A DNA stretch of 64,000 bases, from NCBI GenBank assembly GCA_016712445.1, contig JADJRB010000002.1:620001-684000 (forward strand), read 5' to 3'. This DNA is from Acidobacteriota bacterium. GTDB lineage: Bacteria; Pseudomonadota; Alphaproteobacteria; Caulobacterales; Hyphomonadaceae. Each line of letters opens with the position of its first letter. Within the stretch, counting starts at the first letter, position 1. The position numbers and the translations under genes were made by a program. Below the pieces are notes generated by a model that saw nothing but the letters and a program-made list of their open reading frames with translations, did not search any database and was not told where the DNA came from. Shown here piece by piece: positions 8,460 to 17,136 of this stretch.

Positions 8460-9671
8460 CTACTCCGCCGCGACCGGCTTGATTTCCTTGACGCCGTGCG
8501 TGGCGAGGAATTTGCGGATGTTGCGGCCCGCTTGCCGGATGCGCTGCTCATTTTCCACGAGTGCAATGCGGACATAATCGTCGCCATGCTCGCCGAAGCC
8601 GGCGCCAGGGGCGACGGCGACGTGGGCCTCGTTGATCATCTGCAGGCTGAATTCAAGGCTGCCCATATGGCGCAGCTTTTCCGGGATCTGCGCCCAGGCG
8701 AACATTGACGCCTTGGGGCTCGGGATCGGCCAGCCTGCGCGGGTGAAACTGTCGACGAGGACGTCGCGGCGCGCGCGGTAAATGCGGCGCACATCGTCCA
8801 CGCAGTCCTGCGGGCCGTCGAGCGCGGCTGCAGCGGCGACCTGAATCGGCGTGTAGGCGCCATAGTCGAGATAGGACTTCACGCGGGCAAGCGCGGCGAC
8901 AAGCTTGTCGTTGCCGGCAACGAAGCCGATGCGCCAGCCGGCCATCGAATAGGTCTTCGACATCGTGGTGAACTCCACCGCGATATCCTTCGCGCCGTCG
9001 ACTTGCAGGATCGAGGGCGTCGGCTCCTCGAAATAGATTTCGTTATAGGCGAGGTCCGACAGGATCCAGAGATCGTGCTTCTTCGCGAACTTTACCGCTT
9101 CCTTGTAGAAGTCGAGATCGCACACAGCAGCGGTCGGGTTCGACGGGAAGCAGAGCACCATCGCGGTCGGTGGTGGCACGGAGTATTTCACCGCGCGACC
9201 GAGGTTCGACAGGTATTGCTCCGGCGTATGCGCCGGCACGCCGCGGATCGAGGCGCCGGCAATGATGAAGCCGAAATGGTGCAGCGGATAGGACGGGTCC
9301 GGCGCGAGGATGACATCGCCCGGCGCGCTGATCGCCTGGGCGAGGTTGGCAAAACCTTCCTTCGAGCCGAGCGTGACGATGACTTCGCGGTCCTTGTCGA
9401 GGCTCACGCCGAAGCGGCGCTTGTAATAATCCGTCAGTGCACGGCGCAGTCCGGGAATGCCGCGCGAGGCGGAATAGCCGTTGACGTCCGGCTTGCGGGC
9501 GGTCTCGACGAGCTTGTCGACGATATGCTTGGGCGTCGGCAGGTCCGGATTGCCCATGCCGAGATCGATGATGTCGGCGCCTTTGGCGCGGAGGGCGGCT
9601 TTCGTGCGGTTGACCTGTTCGAACACATAGGGCGGCAGCCGCCGGATCTTGTGAAAGTCTGTATTGATCAT
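8460..9671 (-). CDS. Class I/II aminotransferase (AlaC / LL-DAP aminotransferase-like)
   Basis: This 403-residue PLP enzyme of fold type I shows DLGMGNPDLPTP near residue 36, the FPSNPTAAV substrate/PLP segment near residue 180, ILSDLAYNEIYFEE near residue 206, and the PLP-lysine motif TMSKTYSMAGWRIGF near residue 240. The family includes the glutamate-pyruvate transaminase AlaC and LL-diaminopimelate aminotransferases. Its place directly upstream of homoserine dehydrogenase is conserved in Alphaproteobacteria and suggests amino acid synthesis, but the amino donor cannot be read from sequence. The ATG at 9671 overlaps the stop of the upstream lipoprotein gene by 4 bases. Confidence 0.9.
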   Translation of the reverse strand: MINTDFHKIRRLPPYVFEQVNRTKAALRAKGADIIDLGMGNPDLPTPKHIVDKLVETARKPDVNGYSASRGIPGLRRALTDYYKRRFGVSLDKDREVIVTLGSKEGFANLAQAISAPGDVILAPDPSYPLHHFGFIIAGASIRGVPAHTPEQYLSNLGRAVKYSVPPPTAMVLCFPSNPTAAVCDLDFYKEAVKFAKKHDLWILSDLAYNEIYFEEPTPSILQVDGAKDIAVEFTTMSKTYSMAGWRIGFVAGNDKLVAALARVKSYLDYGAYTPIQVAAAAALDGPQDCVDDVRRIYRARRDVLVDSFTRAGWPIPSPKASMFAWAQIPEKLRHMGSLEFSLQMINEAHVAVAPGAGFGEHGDDYVRIALVENEQRIRQAGRNIRKFLATHGVKEIKPVAAE

Positions 9672-10099
9672 CTGGAGATCACGCCTTCGGTCACACGCGG
9701 CACGTTGAAGCTTTCCCGGATCGCCGCAATCTCGGTTTCTGTGAAGAATTCGCCTTCCGGCAGGCCGGGCTCGAACTCGGCCCGGATTTCCGCCGCGATA
9801 TTGGCGATGCGCGCGGCGCCTTCGGGGGCGACCTGGGCGCGCTCTTGGGTGTCGAACTGTTGTTGGAGCGCACGCATCTCGTCGCCGGACACGGCGAGAC
9901 CATCTGCGGGCTTCCAATTTGCGTCAATCGTGGGAATATCAGCGATCTTCGGATAGCCCTCGCCCCGGATCTCGGTGCGCCGGGCGCCGTACCATTCCGG
10001 CGCATCGTTAATGGCGCCGCGCACCTTCGAAAACGAAGATGTACACGCAGTTGCCAGCAACAGTGGCACGCCACACAGGAGAATCGCCGTGTTTTTCAT
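9668..10099 (-). CDS. Putative lipoprotein, unknown function
   Basis: This 143-residue protein begins with a lipoprotein signal peptide: MKNTAILL, a hydrophobic core, and a lipobox ending LATAC with Cys19 as the lipidated residue. The mature part is polar and contains GYPKIADIP near residue 47 and a long helical stretch to the end. Similar small lipoproteins with a YPxLxDVP-type motif occur in many Alphaproteobacteria without a known role. The ATG at 10099 was chosen over an ATG 12 bases upstream because the signal peptide fits best. It is coupled to the aminotransferase gene. Confidence 0.7.
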   Translation of the reverse strand: MKNTAILLCGVPLLLATACTSSFSKVRGAINDAPEWYGARRTEIRGEGYPKIADIPTIDANWKPADGLAVSGDEMRALQQQFDTQERAQVAPEGAARIANIAAEIRAEFEPGLPEGEFFTETEIAAIRESFNVPRVTEGVISR

Positions 10100-10115
10100 G
10101 GTTAATCTCATTAAA

Positions 10116-10130
10116 TCACAAACATTGTGA
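10116..10130. promoter_or_regulatory. Perfect 6-3-6 palindrome between lipoprotein gene and phaC
   Basis: TCACAA-ACA-TTGTGA is a perfect inverted repeat in the 38-base gap between two divergent genes. It lies 7 bases before the phaC start, where a bound repressor could block both promoters or translation initiation. The cognate protein is unknown. Confidence 0.35.
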
Positions 10131-10137
10131 TGGATAG

Positions 10138-12003
10138 ATGAGCGCGAAAAACGGGGCAAAACTAGGACCAATGAGCAGCGCTACTCCCCCAGCCACCGGA
10201 AACGAGCCGCTGGCCGCCCTGATGGCGGCGCAGGACCCCATGCGCTGGCAAGTGTTAATGACCACGCTGGCGCTGGCGAATACCGAGTCGCAGGCGCTGA
10301 TGACCGAGGTCATGACCGGTTCGGGCCCGCTCGCCACGATGACGCAAGGCGACCCGATGGGCGCTGCCGACGCCTTCCGCGAGGTCGGCATGAGCCTGGC
10401 CACCAACCCGCAGGCGCTGATGCAGGCGAATTTCGACCTGATGCAGGGCTGGATGAAGCTGTGGCAGGAAATGGCCACCGAAGCACTGGCCCCGGAAACG
10501 CCGAAAGAAAAGGACAAGCGCTTCGCCGACCCGGAATGGCAGGTGAACCCGGCCTTCAAGTTCATCCGCAAGGCGTATGATCTCAATTCGCGCTGGATGA
10601 ACTCGCTGGCCGACCGCGCAACAAACATGGATCCCGCCGTGCAGCTGCGCGCGCGGTTCTTTATGCAGCTGCTGACTGAGAGCCTGTCGCCCACCAACTT
10701 CCTCGGCACCAACCCACAGGCGCTGCGCACCTTCATCGAAAGCGGCGGCGAGAGCGTGCTGGCCGGCCTGCGTCTGGCGCGCGAGGACGTGCGCAAGGGG
10801 AATGGCAAGCTCTACATCTCGCAGACCGACGAGACCCCGTTTGAAGTCGGCGTGAACATCGCGACGGCGCCCGGCGAAGTCGTGTTCCGCAACGACCTGA
10901 TCGAGCTGATCCAATACAAGCCGACGCAGGAGATGGTGTATTCGAAGCCGCTGCTGATCTTCCCGCCCTGGATCAACAAGTTCTACATTCTCGACCTGCG
11001 CGAAGAAAATTCGATGATCCGGTGGCTCGTCGACCAGGGCCTGACGGTGTTCGTCGTCTCCTGGCGCTCGGCTGACAAGGTGACGAAGGATTACGACTGG
11101 GACGACTACGTCAAGAAAGGCATCTACGCCGCCGTGGAGGCTGCGCTGCAGGCCTCCGGCGCGAAGAACCTGAATGCGGTCGGCTATTGTATCGGCGGCA
11201 CGTTGCTCACCTCTGCGCTCGCCCACATGGCGGCCACGGGATATGACAAGATTTCGGCCGCGACCTTCTTCGCCTCGCAATCCGACTTCGAACTCGCGGG
11301 TGATCTGAAGGTGTTCACCGATGGTCCGGGCCGGGATTATGTCTACGGCATCATCGACGACCACGGCGGCATCATGCCGGGCAAGGAGATGTACGAGACC
11401 TTCAACTGGCTGCGCCCGATCGACCTTGTGTGGCGCTACGTCGTCGACATGTACATGCTGGGCAAACCACCGCGCCCATTCGACCTGCTCTACTGGAACG
11501 CCGACCAGACCAACATTCCGGGGCCGGTGCATCGCCGCTACCTGAAGGAATGCTACGCCGAGAACCAGCTGGCCGAAGGCAACTATTCCGTGCTCGGACA
11601 GAAGGTCGACATGGGCAACATCAAGATCCCGGTGCTGCTGCAGGCCTCGAAGGACGACCACATCGTGCCCTACGAGAGTGTGTTCCGCACGGCCAAACGC
11701 TATGGCGGCGACACGACGTTCGTCCTCTCCGGCTCCGGCCACATTGCCGGCGTGGTGAACCACCCGAACGCGAAGAAATACCAGCACTGGGTCAATCCCG
11801 GCGAACTCGGCACTTCGGCGAATGAGTGGCTGAAGGGCTCGACCGAGATCGGCGGCAGCTGGTGGCCCACCTGGTGGGACTGGCTGAAGCCGAAATCGGG
11901 CCGAAAGGTGAAGGCGGTCGAGCCCAAGGATATGGGCCTTGGCGCGGCGCCCGGCACCTACGCCAAGGTGCGGATGGCGGACATCAAGCTTCCGCCGGAA
12001 TGA
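10138..12003 (+). CDS. phaC: Class I poly(3-hydroxyalkanoate) synthase
   Basis: This 621-residue synthase polymerises 3-hydroxyacyl-CoA into storage polyester on granules. The alpha/beta-hydrolase core carries the lipase-like box GYCIGG with nucleophile Cys351, and the other triad members are in DDHIVPY (Asp507) and GSGHIAGVVNHP (His535). The N-terminal 100 residues are the variable helical domain. The length and the Cys in place of Ser mark class I PhaC. A second in-frame ATG at codon 12 (MSSATPP) is an alternative start. Its stop abuts the argC stop with no gap, so the genes converge without a visible terminator. Confidence 0.95.
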   Translation: MSAKNGAKLGPMSSATPPATGNEPLAALMAAQDPMRWQVLMTTLALANTESQALMTEVMTGSGPLATMTQGDPMGAADAFREVGMSLATNPQALMQANFDLMQGWMKLWQEMATEALAPETPKEKDKRFADPEWQVNPAFKFIRKAYDLNSRWMNSLADRATNMDPAVQLRARFFMQLLTESLSPTNFLGTNPQALRTFIESGGESVLAGLRLAREDVRKGNGKLYISQTDETPFEVGVNIATAPGEVVFRNDLIELIQYKPTQEMVYSKPLLIFPPWINKFYILDLREENSMIRWLVDQGLTVFVVSWRSADKVTKDYDWDDYVKKGIYAAVEAALQASGAKNLNAVGYCIGGTLLTSALAHMAATGYDKISAATFFASQSDFELAGDLKVFTDGPGRDYVYGIIDDHGGIMPGKEMYETFNWLRPIDLVWRYVVDMYMLGKPPRPFDLLYWNADQTNIPGPVHRRYLKECYAENQLAEGNYSVLGQKVDMGNIKIPVLLQASKDDHIVPYESVFRTAKRYGGDTTFVLSGSGHIAGVVNHPNAKKYQHWVNPGELGTSANEWLKGSTEIGGSWWPTWWDWLKPKSGRKVKAVEPKDMGLGAAPGTYAKVRMADIKLPPE

Positions 12004-12939
12004 TCAGGCCGTAAGGCCTGCCGCTTCGTCGAGCCCCAGCGCGATGTTGAGGTTCTGCACCGCCGCGCCGGACGCGCCCTTCCCCAGATTGTCCAGCCGC
12101 GCGACGAGGCGGGCCTGGTCGTCGCTGCCGAACACGTAGAGCTCGAGCCGGTTGGTGTCGTTGCAGCCTTCTGCGCCGAGCGTCTTGATGGCGTCGGCCT
12201 CGGCGAGAGTCGCGACCTTGATGAAGGCTTCGCCGGCATAGGCGGACGCGAGCACTTTCTGCAGCTCGGCGCGTTTCGGCTTCTTCGGCAGCGCCCAGAC
12301 CGGCAGCGGCACTTCGATGATCATGCCCTGCGCGAAGCGGCCGACAGCCGGCATGAACATCGGCGTGTGCGACAGGCCGGCGTGTTTCTTCATCTCGGGC
12401 GGGTGCTTGTGCGTCTGGCCGAGCGCGTAGATGCGGTAATTGTCTTCAGTCTGACGGTCCTCGAAATCAGCGATCATCGACTTTCCGCCGCCGGAATATC
12501 CGGACACGGCATTCACGGTGACGGGCCAGTCATGCGGCAGGAGGCCGGCGACGACCAGCGGGCGAACCAGCGCGATGAAGCCGGTGGGATAGCAGCCCGG
12601 GTTGGAGATGCGGCTTGAGGCCTTGATGGTGGCGCGCTGGCCCTTGTCCATTTCCGGAAAGCCATAGGCCCAGCCCGGCGAGACGCGGTGCGCGGTGGAC
12701 GCGTCGATGATCACCGTGTTGGGGTTTTCCACGAGACTGACAGCGAGGCGCGCCGCGTCGTCCGGCAGGCAGAGGATGACCGCGTCGGCGCGTTTCATGA
12801 TGGCGGCGCGCGCGTTGGCATCCTTGCGCTTCGCGTCGTCGATCGAGATCACCTCGAGATCGCTGCGCCCGGCAAGCCGGCCGGCGATCTGCAGGCCGGT
12901 TGTGCCCGCCTCGCCATCGATGAACACCTTCGGTTTCAT
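12004..12939 (-). CDS. argC: N-acetyl-gamma-glutamyl-phosphate reductase, short type
   Basis: This 311-residue NADPH-dependent reductase makes N-acetylglutamate semialdehyde in arginine synthesis. It has a Rossmann start (DGEAGTTGLQIAGRL, residues 8-22), the catalytic Cys116 in SNPGCYPTG, and the VNAVSGYSGGGKSM segment near residue 162. The length around 310 residues marks the type 2 (AGPR dim) subfamily. It lies downstream of the rplM-rpsI terminator, so it is probably transcribed separately from the ribosomal genes. Confidence 0.95.
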   Translation of the reverse strand: MKPKVFIDGEAGTTGLQIAGRLAGRSDLEVISIDDAKRKDANARAAIMKRADAVILCLPDDAARLAVSLVENPNTVIIDASTAHRVSPGWAYGFPEMDKGQRATIKASSRISNPGCYPTGFIALVRPLVVAGLLPHDWPVTVNAVSGYSGGGKSMIADFEDRQTEDNYRIYALGQTHKHPPEMKKHAGLSHTPMFMPAVGRFAQGMIIEVPLPVWALPKKPKRAELQKVLASAYAGEAFIKVATLAEADAIKTLGAEGCNDTNRLELYVFGSDDQARLVARLDNLGKGASGAAVQNLNIALGLDEAAGLTA

Positions 12940-12976
12940 GGGCCGGTTCCTTCCCGGTCAGACAGCAAAACAAAAC

Positions 12977-13000
12977 GGGCGCCTCGTTTCCGAAGCGCCC
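12977..13000 (-). terminator. Rho-independent terminator of rplM-rpsI
   Basis: On the minus strand, GGGCGC pairs with GCGCCC, with an inner TCG/CGA extension around a GAAA loop. The tract GTTTTGTTTTG follows directly. It starts 30 bases after the rpsI stop. Confidence 0.8.
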
Positions 13001-13030
13001 GCCAGAAGAGTGGATAAACCTCTTGGGGGT

Positions 13031-13513
13031 TTAGCGCTTCGAGAACTGGAAGCTGCGGCGAGCTTTGGCTCGGCCGTACTTCTTGCGCTCGACCACGCGC
13101 GGGTCGCGCGTCATGAAGCCGAACGGCTTGAGCACAGGGCGAAGGCCCGGCTCGAACGCCACGAGGGCGCGCGAAATGCCGTGACGCACTGCGCCGGCCT
13201 GGCCCATGAGGCCCGAACCCTTGACGGTGCAGATGACATCGAATTCCGACTGGCGGCCGGCTTCGATCAGCGGCTGGGCGATCACCATGCGCAGCACGGG
13301 GCGCGCGAAGTAGGTTTCCTGGTCGCGGCCGTTGATCGTGATCTTGCCGGTGCCGCGCTTGATCCAGACGCGGGCAACCGCTTCCTTGCGGCGGCCGGTG
13401 CCGTAGGCGCGGCCTTGAGCATCGATCTTGGGCTCGGCTTTGGCAACCGGCTGGGCCGACGGTGCGCCGGTCATTGCGCCAAGGTCTTTCAGGGAAGCGG
13501 AGGTATCGGTCAT
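13031..13513 (-). CDS. rpsI: 30S ribosomal protein S9
   Basis: This 160-residue protein of the small ribosomal subunit is recognised by [15 protein letters not shown] near residue 39, the [17 protein letters not shown] segment and the basic C-terminal tail ending in FQFSKR, which reaches the P-site tRNA. The 30-residue N-terminal extension is usual in Alphaproteobacteria. It follows rplM by 5 bases and ends at a strong terminator. Confidence 0.98.
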   Translation of the reverse strand: MTDTSASLKDLGAMTGAPSAQPVAKAEPKIDAQGRAYGTGRRKEAVARVWIKRGTGKITINGRDQETYFARPVLRMVIAQPLIEAGRQSEFDVICTVKGSGLMGQAGAVRHGISRALVAFEPGLRPVLKPFGFMTRDPRVVERKKYGRAKARRSFQFSKR

Positions 13514-13518
13514 GGTAA

Positions 13519-13983
13519 TCAGGCCGTTTTCGAGTTCTTGCGGTTCATCGATTTGAAATCGACGAGCTCGGGTTGTTGGGCGGTGTGCGGATGCTCGGCG
13601 CCGGCATAGATGCGCAGCTTGCCGAATTGCTGGCGCGACATCGCGCTCTCACGCGGCATCATGCGCTTCACTGCGAGTTCCAGCGCGCGCTCCGGGAAGC
13701 GGCCCGACAGGATCTTGCCAGCCGTGGTGGTCTTGATACCGCCGGCGTAACCGGTGTGGCGGTGGTAGACCTTGTCGGTCAGCTTGTTGCCGGTGAACAC
13801 GGCCTTCTCGGCGTTGATGATCACGATGTGATCGCCGGTGTCGACGTGCGGAGTAAAGTCAGGGCGATGCTTGCCGCGAAGACGTTTCGCGACGTAAGAA
13901 GCAAGCCGTCCGACGACGATGCCTGTCGCGTCGATCACGACCCACTTGTTCTCTCCGCCGACGGGCGCGTTATAGGTTTTCAT
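13519..13983 (-). CDS. rplM: 50S ribosomal protein L13
   Basis: This 154-residue early assembly protein of the large subunit has the [18 protein letters not shown]-terminal motif, [18 protein letters not shown] in the middle, and the [28 protein letters not shown]-terminal region. It is the first gene of the rplM-rpsI operon and is divergent from the lipoprotein gene, with 38 bases between the two starts. Confidence 0.98.
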   Translation of the reverse strand: MKTYNAPVGGENKWVVIDATGIVVGRLASYVAKRLRGKHRPDFTPHVDTGDHIVIINAEKAVFTGNKLTDKVYHRHTGYAGGIKTTTAGKILSGRFPERALELAVKRMMPRESAMSRQQFGKLRIYAGAEHPHTAQQPELVDFKSMNRKNSKTA

Positions 13984-14021
13984 TGCTCTGCTCAGAGCCT
14001 CTCAATTTCGGAGTTCCAGGA

Positions 14022-14996
14022 ATGCAAATTAAGGGCTGGCGTTTAGTCGCCGCTTCTCCCTTTGTCAACGCGGCTGCCGGGGCGATCCTGCTTTTTGGCG
14101 CAGCGGCCTGTTCACGGCAGGAAAAGGGTCCTGAAGCCCCCCCACAAGCTGCCCCAGTTGCTGCAGGATTGGAGCTTCCGGCCGTCTGGTCAACCCGTCC
14201 CCTGTCGGGCCCCGTAAAGGACGTGGCGATGTCCACGGGCGGGGGCGCCGTGCTGGCGGTGGCGTATCAACGCGGCGGCCTCGAGTTTTTCGACATGGAA
14301 GGCGAGCGGATCGGCGAGCCGGCCCTGTTCCGCCTGAGAGCCGTGGCGGACGGGCGCTCGACCACCATTGGTGACGCCCCGATCACCCTGTTTCCCGGGG
14401 TGACCGACAGCGGCGAGCTGAAGGGCTACATCTACAGCCCCGGCCTGCTGGCCCCGACCCAGATCGACCTGCCGATTCCCGAAGACCGCTCGGTCGCGGG
14501 CCTCTGCACAGGGGACGCCGGCACCCAGGGCCTGATGCGGATTGCCTACTGGACCGTGGTCAACTCGATGGAACTGACCACCGGCCTGCTGACCGAGAAA
14601 GACGGCAACCTCGCCTGGACGCCGGAAGCGGCAACGCCGTCCACCATCCCAGTCGCGTCCTGCGTGTTTGCGGGCGGGCAACTGGTCTCGTCTGCAGCGG
14701 CAGATTCGGCGCCGCTGACGCGCGGCGACCTGTCGGCGCTGCTGTCACTCGAATCCGGCAAGCCACTGCGCATCTCCACCGACTTCGGGATGACCAACAC
14801 CGATGTGGCCATCCGCGATGGCATCACCATCGAGGCGCCCCGTAACCCGACCGCGATCACGGCGCTGGGCACCCTTCCCGCCGGCGGCTTTCCGGGCGGC
14901 GTCGTTGTGGTTGCGGGCGAGAATGCGGCCGGCGAAAGCCAGGTCGTGTTCATCGACCCGAGCGAGATCACGCTGGAGCCGGTTGGGGATGAATAG
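14022..14996 (+). CDS. Putative lipoprotein, beta-rich, unknown function
   Basis: This 324-residue protein starts at the ATG at 14022, 7 bases after GGAG. It has a lipoprotein-type signal peptide (hydrophobic core residues 8-27, lipobox GAAAC). The mature region has repeated short beta-strand patterns with DG and GG turns (for example GGLEFFDMEGERIGE and GELKGYIYSPG), which suggests a beta-propeller resembling phytase-like folds. I could not place it in a family. Its last 29 bases overlap the 3' end of the convergent ctaA gene. Confidence 0.7.
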   Translation: MQIKGWRLVAASPFVNAAAGAILLFGAAACSRQEKGPEAPPQAAPVAAGLELPAVWSTRPLSGPVKDVAMSTGGGAVLAVAYQRGGLEFFDMEGERIGEPALFRLRAVADGRSTTIGDAPITLFPGVTDSGELKGYIYSPGLLAPTQIDLPIPEDRSVAGLCTGDAGTQGLMRIAYWTVVNSMELTTGLLTEKDGNLAWTPEAATPSTIPVASCVFAGGQLVSSAAADSAPLTRGDLSALLSLESGKPLRISTDFGMTNTDVAIRDGITIEAPRNPTAITALGTLPAGGFPGGVVVVAGENAAGESQVVFIDPSEITLEPVGDE

Positions 14997-16017
14997 GCGT
15001 TGAGGCCCGCCAGACGAGATGGACGGCGGCCAGCGTGACAATCACCCCGAGCGCCTGGTGCAGCAGCGCCTGGTACAGGGGCGCGGCGTTCAGGAGCGTG
15101 TGGATACCCCATAGCGCCTGCGCCGTGACGAGGATTGCCAGCGCGTTGAATTCACGCGACAGCGCGGTCGCCCGGTAGCGCCAGGCGGCCGCGAGGCTGG
15201 TTGCCAGCAACGTGTAGGCCAGGATGCGGTGATTGAACTGGGTTGTCGCGCGGCCTTCGAAGAAGCTGCGGATACCAAGGTCAGCCTGTATATAATGTGA
15301 CGGGATCAGCTCCCCCGCCATCAGCGGCCAGTCATTATATGTGCGCCCGGCGTCGAGCCCCGCCACAAGTGCCCCGGCCGCCATCTGGACGAACACGAGC
15401 GCCAGCAGCGCCACGGCCACGCACCGGGCGCGGCCCGGCGCAGCCTCCCGCGGGCGGTCTCCGAGCGAAAGCCAGAGCCAGGTGGTGAAACAGAGGATCA
15501 GCAGCGCCAGGCTGAAGTGGGTCATCAACCGGTAAGGCGCGACCGAAACCCGGGTCGTGTCGCCCATGCCGCTGGACACCATCCACCAGCCGATGGCGCC
15601 CTGCAGGCCTCCGAGCGCGATCAGCCCGAGCAGCTTCCAGGCAAGGCCGTTGCCGAGCCAGCCCCGGATGGCAAAAACGGCGAAGCCGAAGGCGGCTACG
15701 AAACCTATGAAGCGGCCGAGCTGGCGGTGGCCCCATTCCCACCAGTAGATGAACTGGAACTCCGACAACGACATGCCCTGGTTCTGCAGCGCGTACTGGG
15801 TGGTCGAGCGGTATTTCTCGAACTCTTCGGCCCAGCTGGCAGCGTCCATCGGCGGCAGCGCACCGGTGACGGGGCGCCATTCGGTGATCGACAAGCCGGA
15901 ATCGGTAAGCCGGGTTGCGCCGCCGACCAGGATCGTCGCGTAGACGAGCAGTCCGATGAGGACGAGCCAGGCGCGGATCCAGCGTGCGGCAACAGGCGAA
16001 ATTGCGTTTGCGGTCAT
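14968..16017 (-). CDS. ctaA: Heme A synthase, CtaA/COX15 type 2
   Basis: This 349-residue inner-membrane protein with eight helices oxidises the C8 methyl group of heme O to make heme A for aa3-type cytochrome oxidase. It shows the N-terminal GGATRLTDSGLSITEWRPV motif (near residue 32), WEWGHRQLGRFIG with a heme-ligand His, and a second-half FNHRILAYTLL motif and TLLNAAPLYQALLHQALG with further His ligands. Length and motifs match the alphaproteobacterial and mitochondrial class. It implies aerobic respiration through a heme-A oxidase in addition to the nitrate pathway later in the window. Confidence 0.95.
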   Translation of the reverse strand: MTANAISPVAARWIRAWLVLIGLLVYATILVGGATRLTDSGLSITEWRPVTGALPPMDAASWAEEFEKYRSTTQYALQNQGMSLSEFQFIYWWEWGHRQLGRFIGFVAAFGFAVFAIRGWLGNGLAWKLLGLIALGGLQGAIGWWMVSSGMGDTTRVSVAPYRLMTHFSLALLILCFTTWLWLSLGDRPREAAPGRARCVAVALLALVFVQMAAGALVAGLDAGRTYNDWPLMAGELIPSHYIQADLGIRSFFEGRATTQFNHRILAYTLLATSLAAAWRYRATALSREFNALAILVTAQALWGIHTLLNAAPLYQALLHQALGVIVTLAAVHLVWRASTPIHPQPAPA

Positions 16018-16090
16018 GCGCGGTAGATCACCCGGCTACCGGCGCAATCAAGAGGCGCCATCGTCGCATCAGCCCGTGAAGGACCGCCGC

Positions 16091-16294
16091 ATGCGCAAGA
16101 TCGTCGCCTCGCTCGGCATGCTCGCATTCGCGGCGTTCTGGATCTGGGGCATCTCGATGGTAGCCCCGGCGGCGGGCAGCTGGCCGGCCGCGCTTGAAAT
16201 CGCGTTCTATGTGCTGGCGGGCACGCTCTGGATCCTGCCGCTGCGCCCGCTCCTGAAATGGATGAACGCTAACGCGGAACCCGAGGAAGACTAG
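16091..16294 (+). CDS. DUF2842 small membrane protein
   Basis: This 67-residue protein has two hydrophobic helices (about residues 4-27 and 33-56). The second, AFYVLAGTLWILPLRPLLKWM, closely fits DUF2842, a small alphaproteobacterial membrane family of unknown role. The ATG at 16091 is the first plausible start after the divergent ctaA. The stop codon TAG is completed by the first base of the inserted IS element (see 16294-17136), so the protein is intact. Confidence 0.7.
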   Translation: MRKIVASLGMLAFAAFWIWGISMVAPAAGSWPAALEIAFYVLAGTLWILPLRPLLKWMNANAEPEED

Positions 16295-17136
16295 GGTCCG
16301 TACTCAATTAGAATTCCCGTGATCGGGTAGATGTGATTCACTGCGCCCTGGAGGATGCTGTGATGAGTGATCTTTACTGGCTGGATGACGAGGCCTGGTG
16401 CCGTATCGAACCGTTGCTGCCTCGGGGCGGCGCGGCGCCCACCGGGTTGATGACCGGCGGGTCATTTCGGGGATCATGCACATGTTGCGGACCGGCGCAC
16501 GGTGGCGCGATTGCCCCGAGGTCTATGGTCCGTACACGACGATCTACAATCGCTTCAACCGGTGGAGCCGTCAGGGCATCTGGCGGGACATCTTCTATAC
16601 CCTGACCGGCTCGACCGGCATTGTCGGGACCCGAACGGTCTGCATCGACTCGACCCATGTGAAGGCCCATCGCTCTGCAGGCGGCGCTAAAGGGGGGCCT
16701 TCCATCACGCCATCGGCCGCTCGCGCGGTGGGCGCACCACCAAGATCCACGCCCTGACAGACGCCTCAGGCAGGCCTCTGACCTTCCTGCTGACGCCCGG
16801 CAATATACATGACATGACGCCGGCCCTGGATCTGCTCGGCATGATCGCGCCGCCCCGGAAACTACTCGCAGACAAGGCCTATGACGCCGGACGCCTCAGA
16901 AACTGGCTTGCGGAAAGGGACGCTGAGGCGGTCATCCCCTCTACCGCCACGCGCAAGACGCCGATCAACTACAACCGCAAGACCTACAAAAGCCGCAACA
17001 GCATCGAGCGCATGTTCTGCAGGCTAAAGGACTTCCGGAGAATCGCCACACGCTACGACAAGCGCGCAGACATCTTCCTCTCAGCAATCTGCCTCGCAGC
17101 AGCCATAGAATGGTGGACCTAATTGAGTCCCGACCC
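16294..17136 (+). mobile_element. IS5-family insertion sequence (IS427-like group)
   Basis: This is an 843-bp element with imperfect terminal inverted repeats of about 20 bases. The left end reads GGGTCCGTACTCAATTAG, and the reverse complement of the right end reads GGGTCGGGACTCAATTAG (3 differences). It is flanked by TA at 16292-16293 and 17137-17138. Because the site is CTAG, a 4-base CTAG duplication with termini shortened by one base fits equally well. The transposase is similar to the IS427 group, including the RVDDRRVISGI start and the C-terminal catalytic region. The element sits exactly between the convergent DUF2842 and Psd-like genes and preserves both stop codons. Confidence 0.9.
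16363..17122 (+). pseudogene. IS5-family transposase in three reading frames
   Basis: The DDE transposase is split. MSDLYWLDDEAWCRIEPLLPR starts at 16363 in one frame. The sequence shifts around 16430-16450 to RVDDRRVISGIMHMLRTGARW in the next, and that frame continues through CIDSTHVKAHRSAGGAKGG. Near the AAAGGGGGG run at about 16689-16697 it shifts again to HHAIGRSRGGRTTKIHALTDASG and runs to LADKAYD, RNSIERMFCRLKDFRRIATRYD and the stop at 17122. IS427-type elements often use one programmed frameshift, which the G-run could provide. The first shift has no such site and is probably a disabling mutation. Confidence 0.75.

Noticed and set aside
10255..11787. A 510-codon minus-strand frame within phaC
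   Set aside because: It is antisense to a PHA synthase with an intact catalytic triad and has no recognisable domain.
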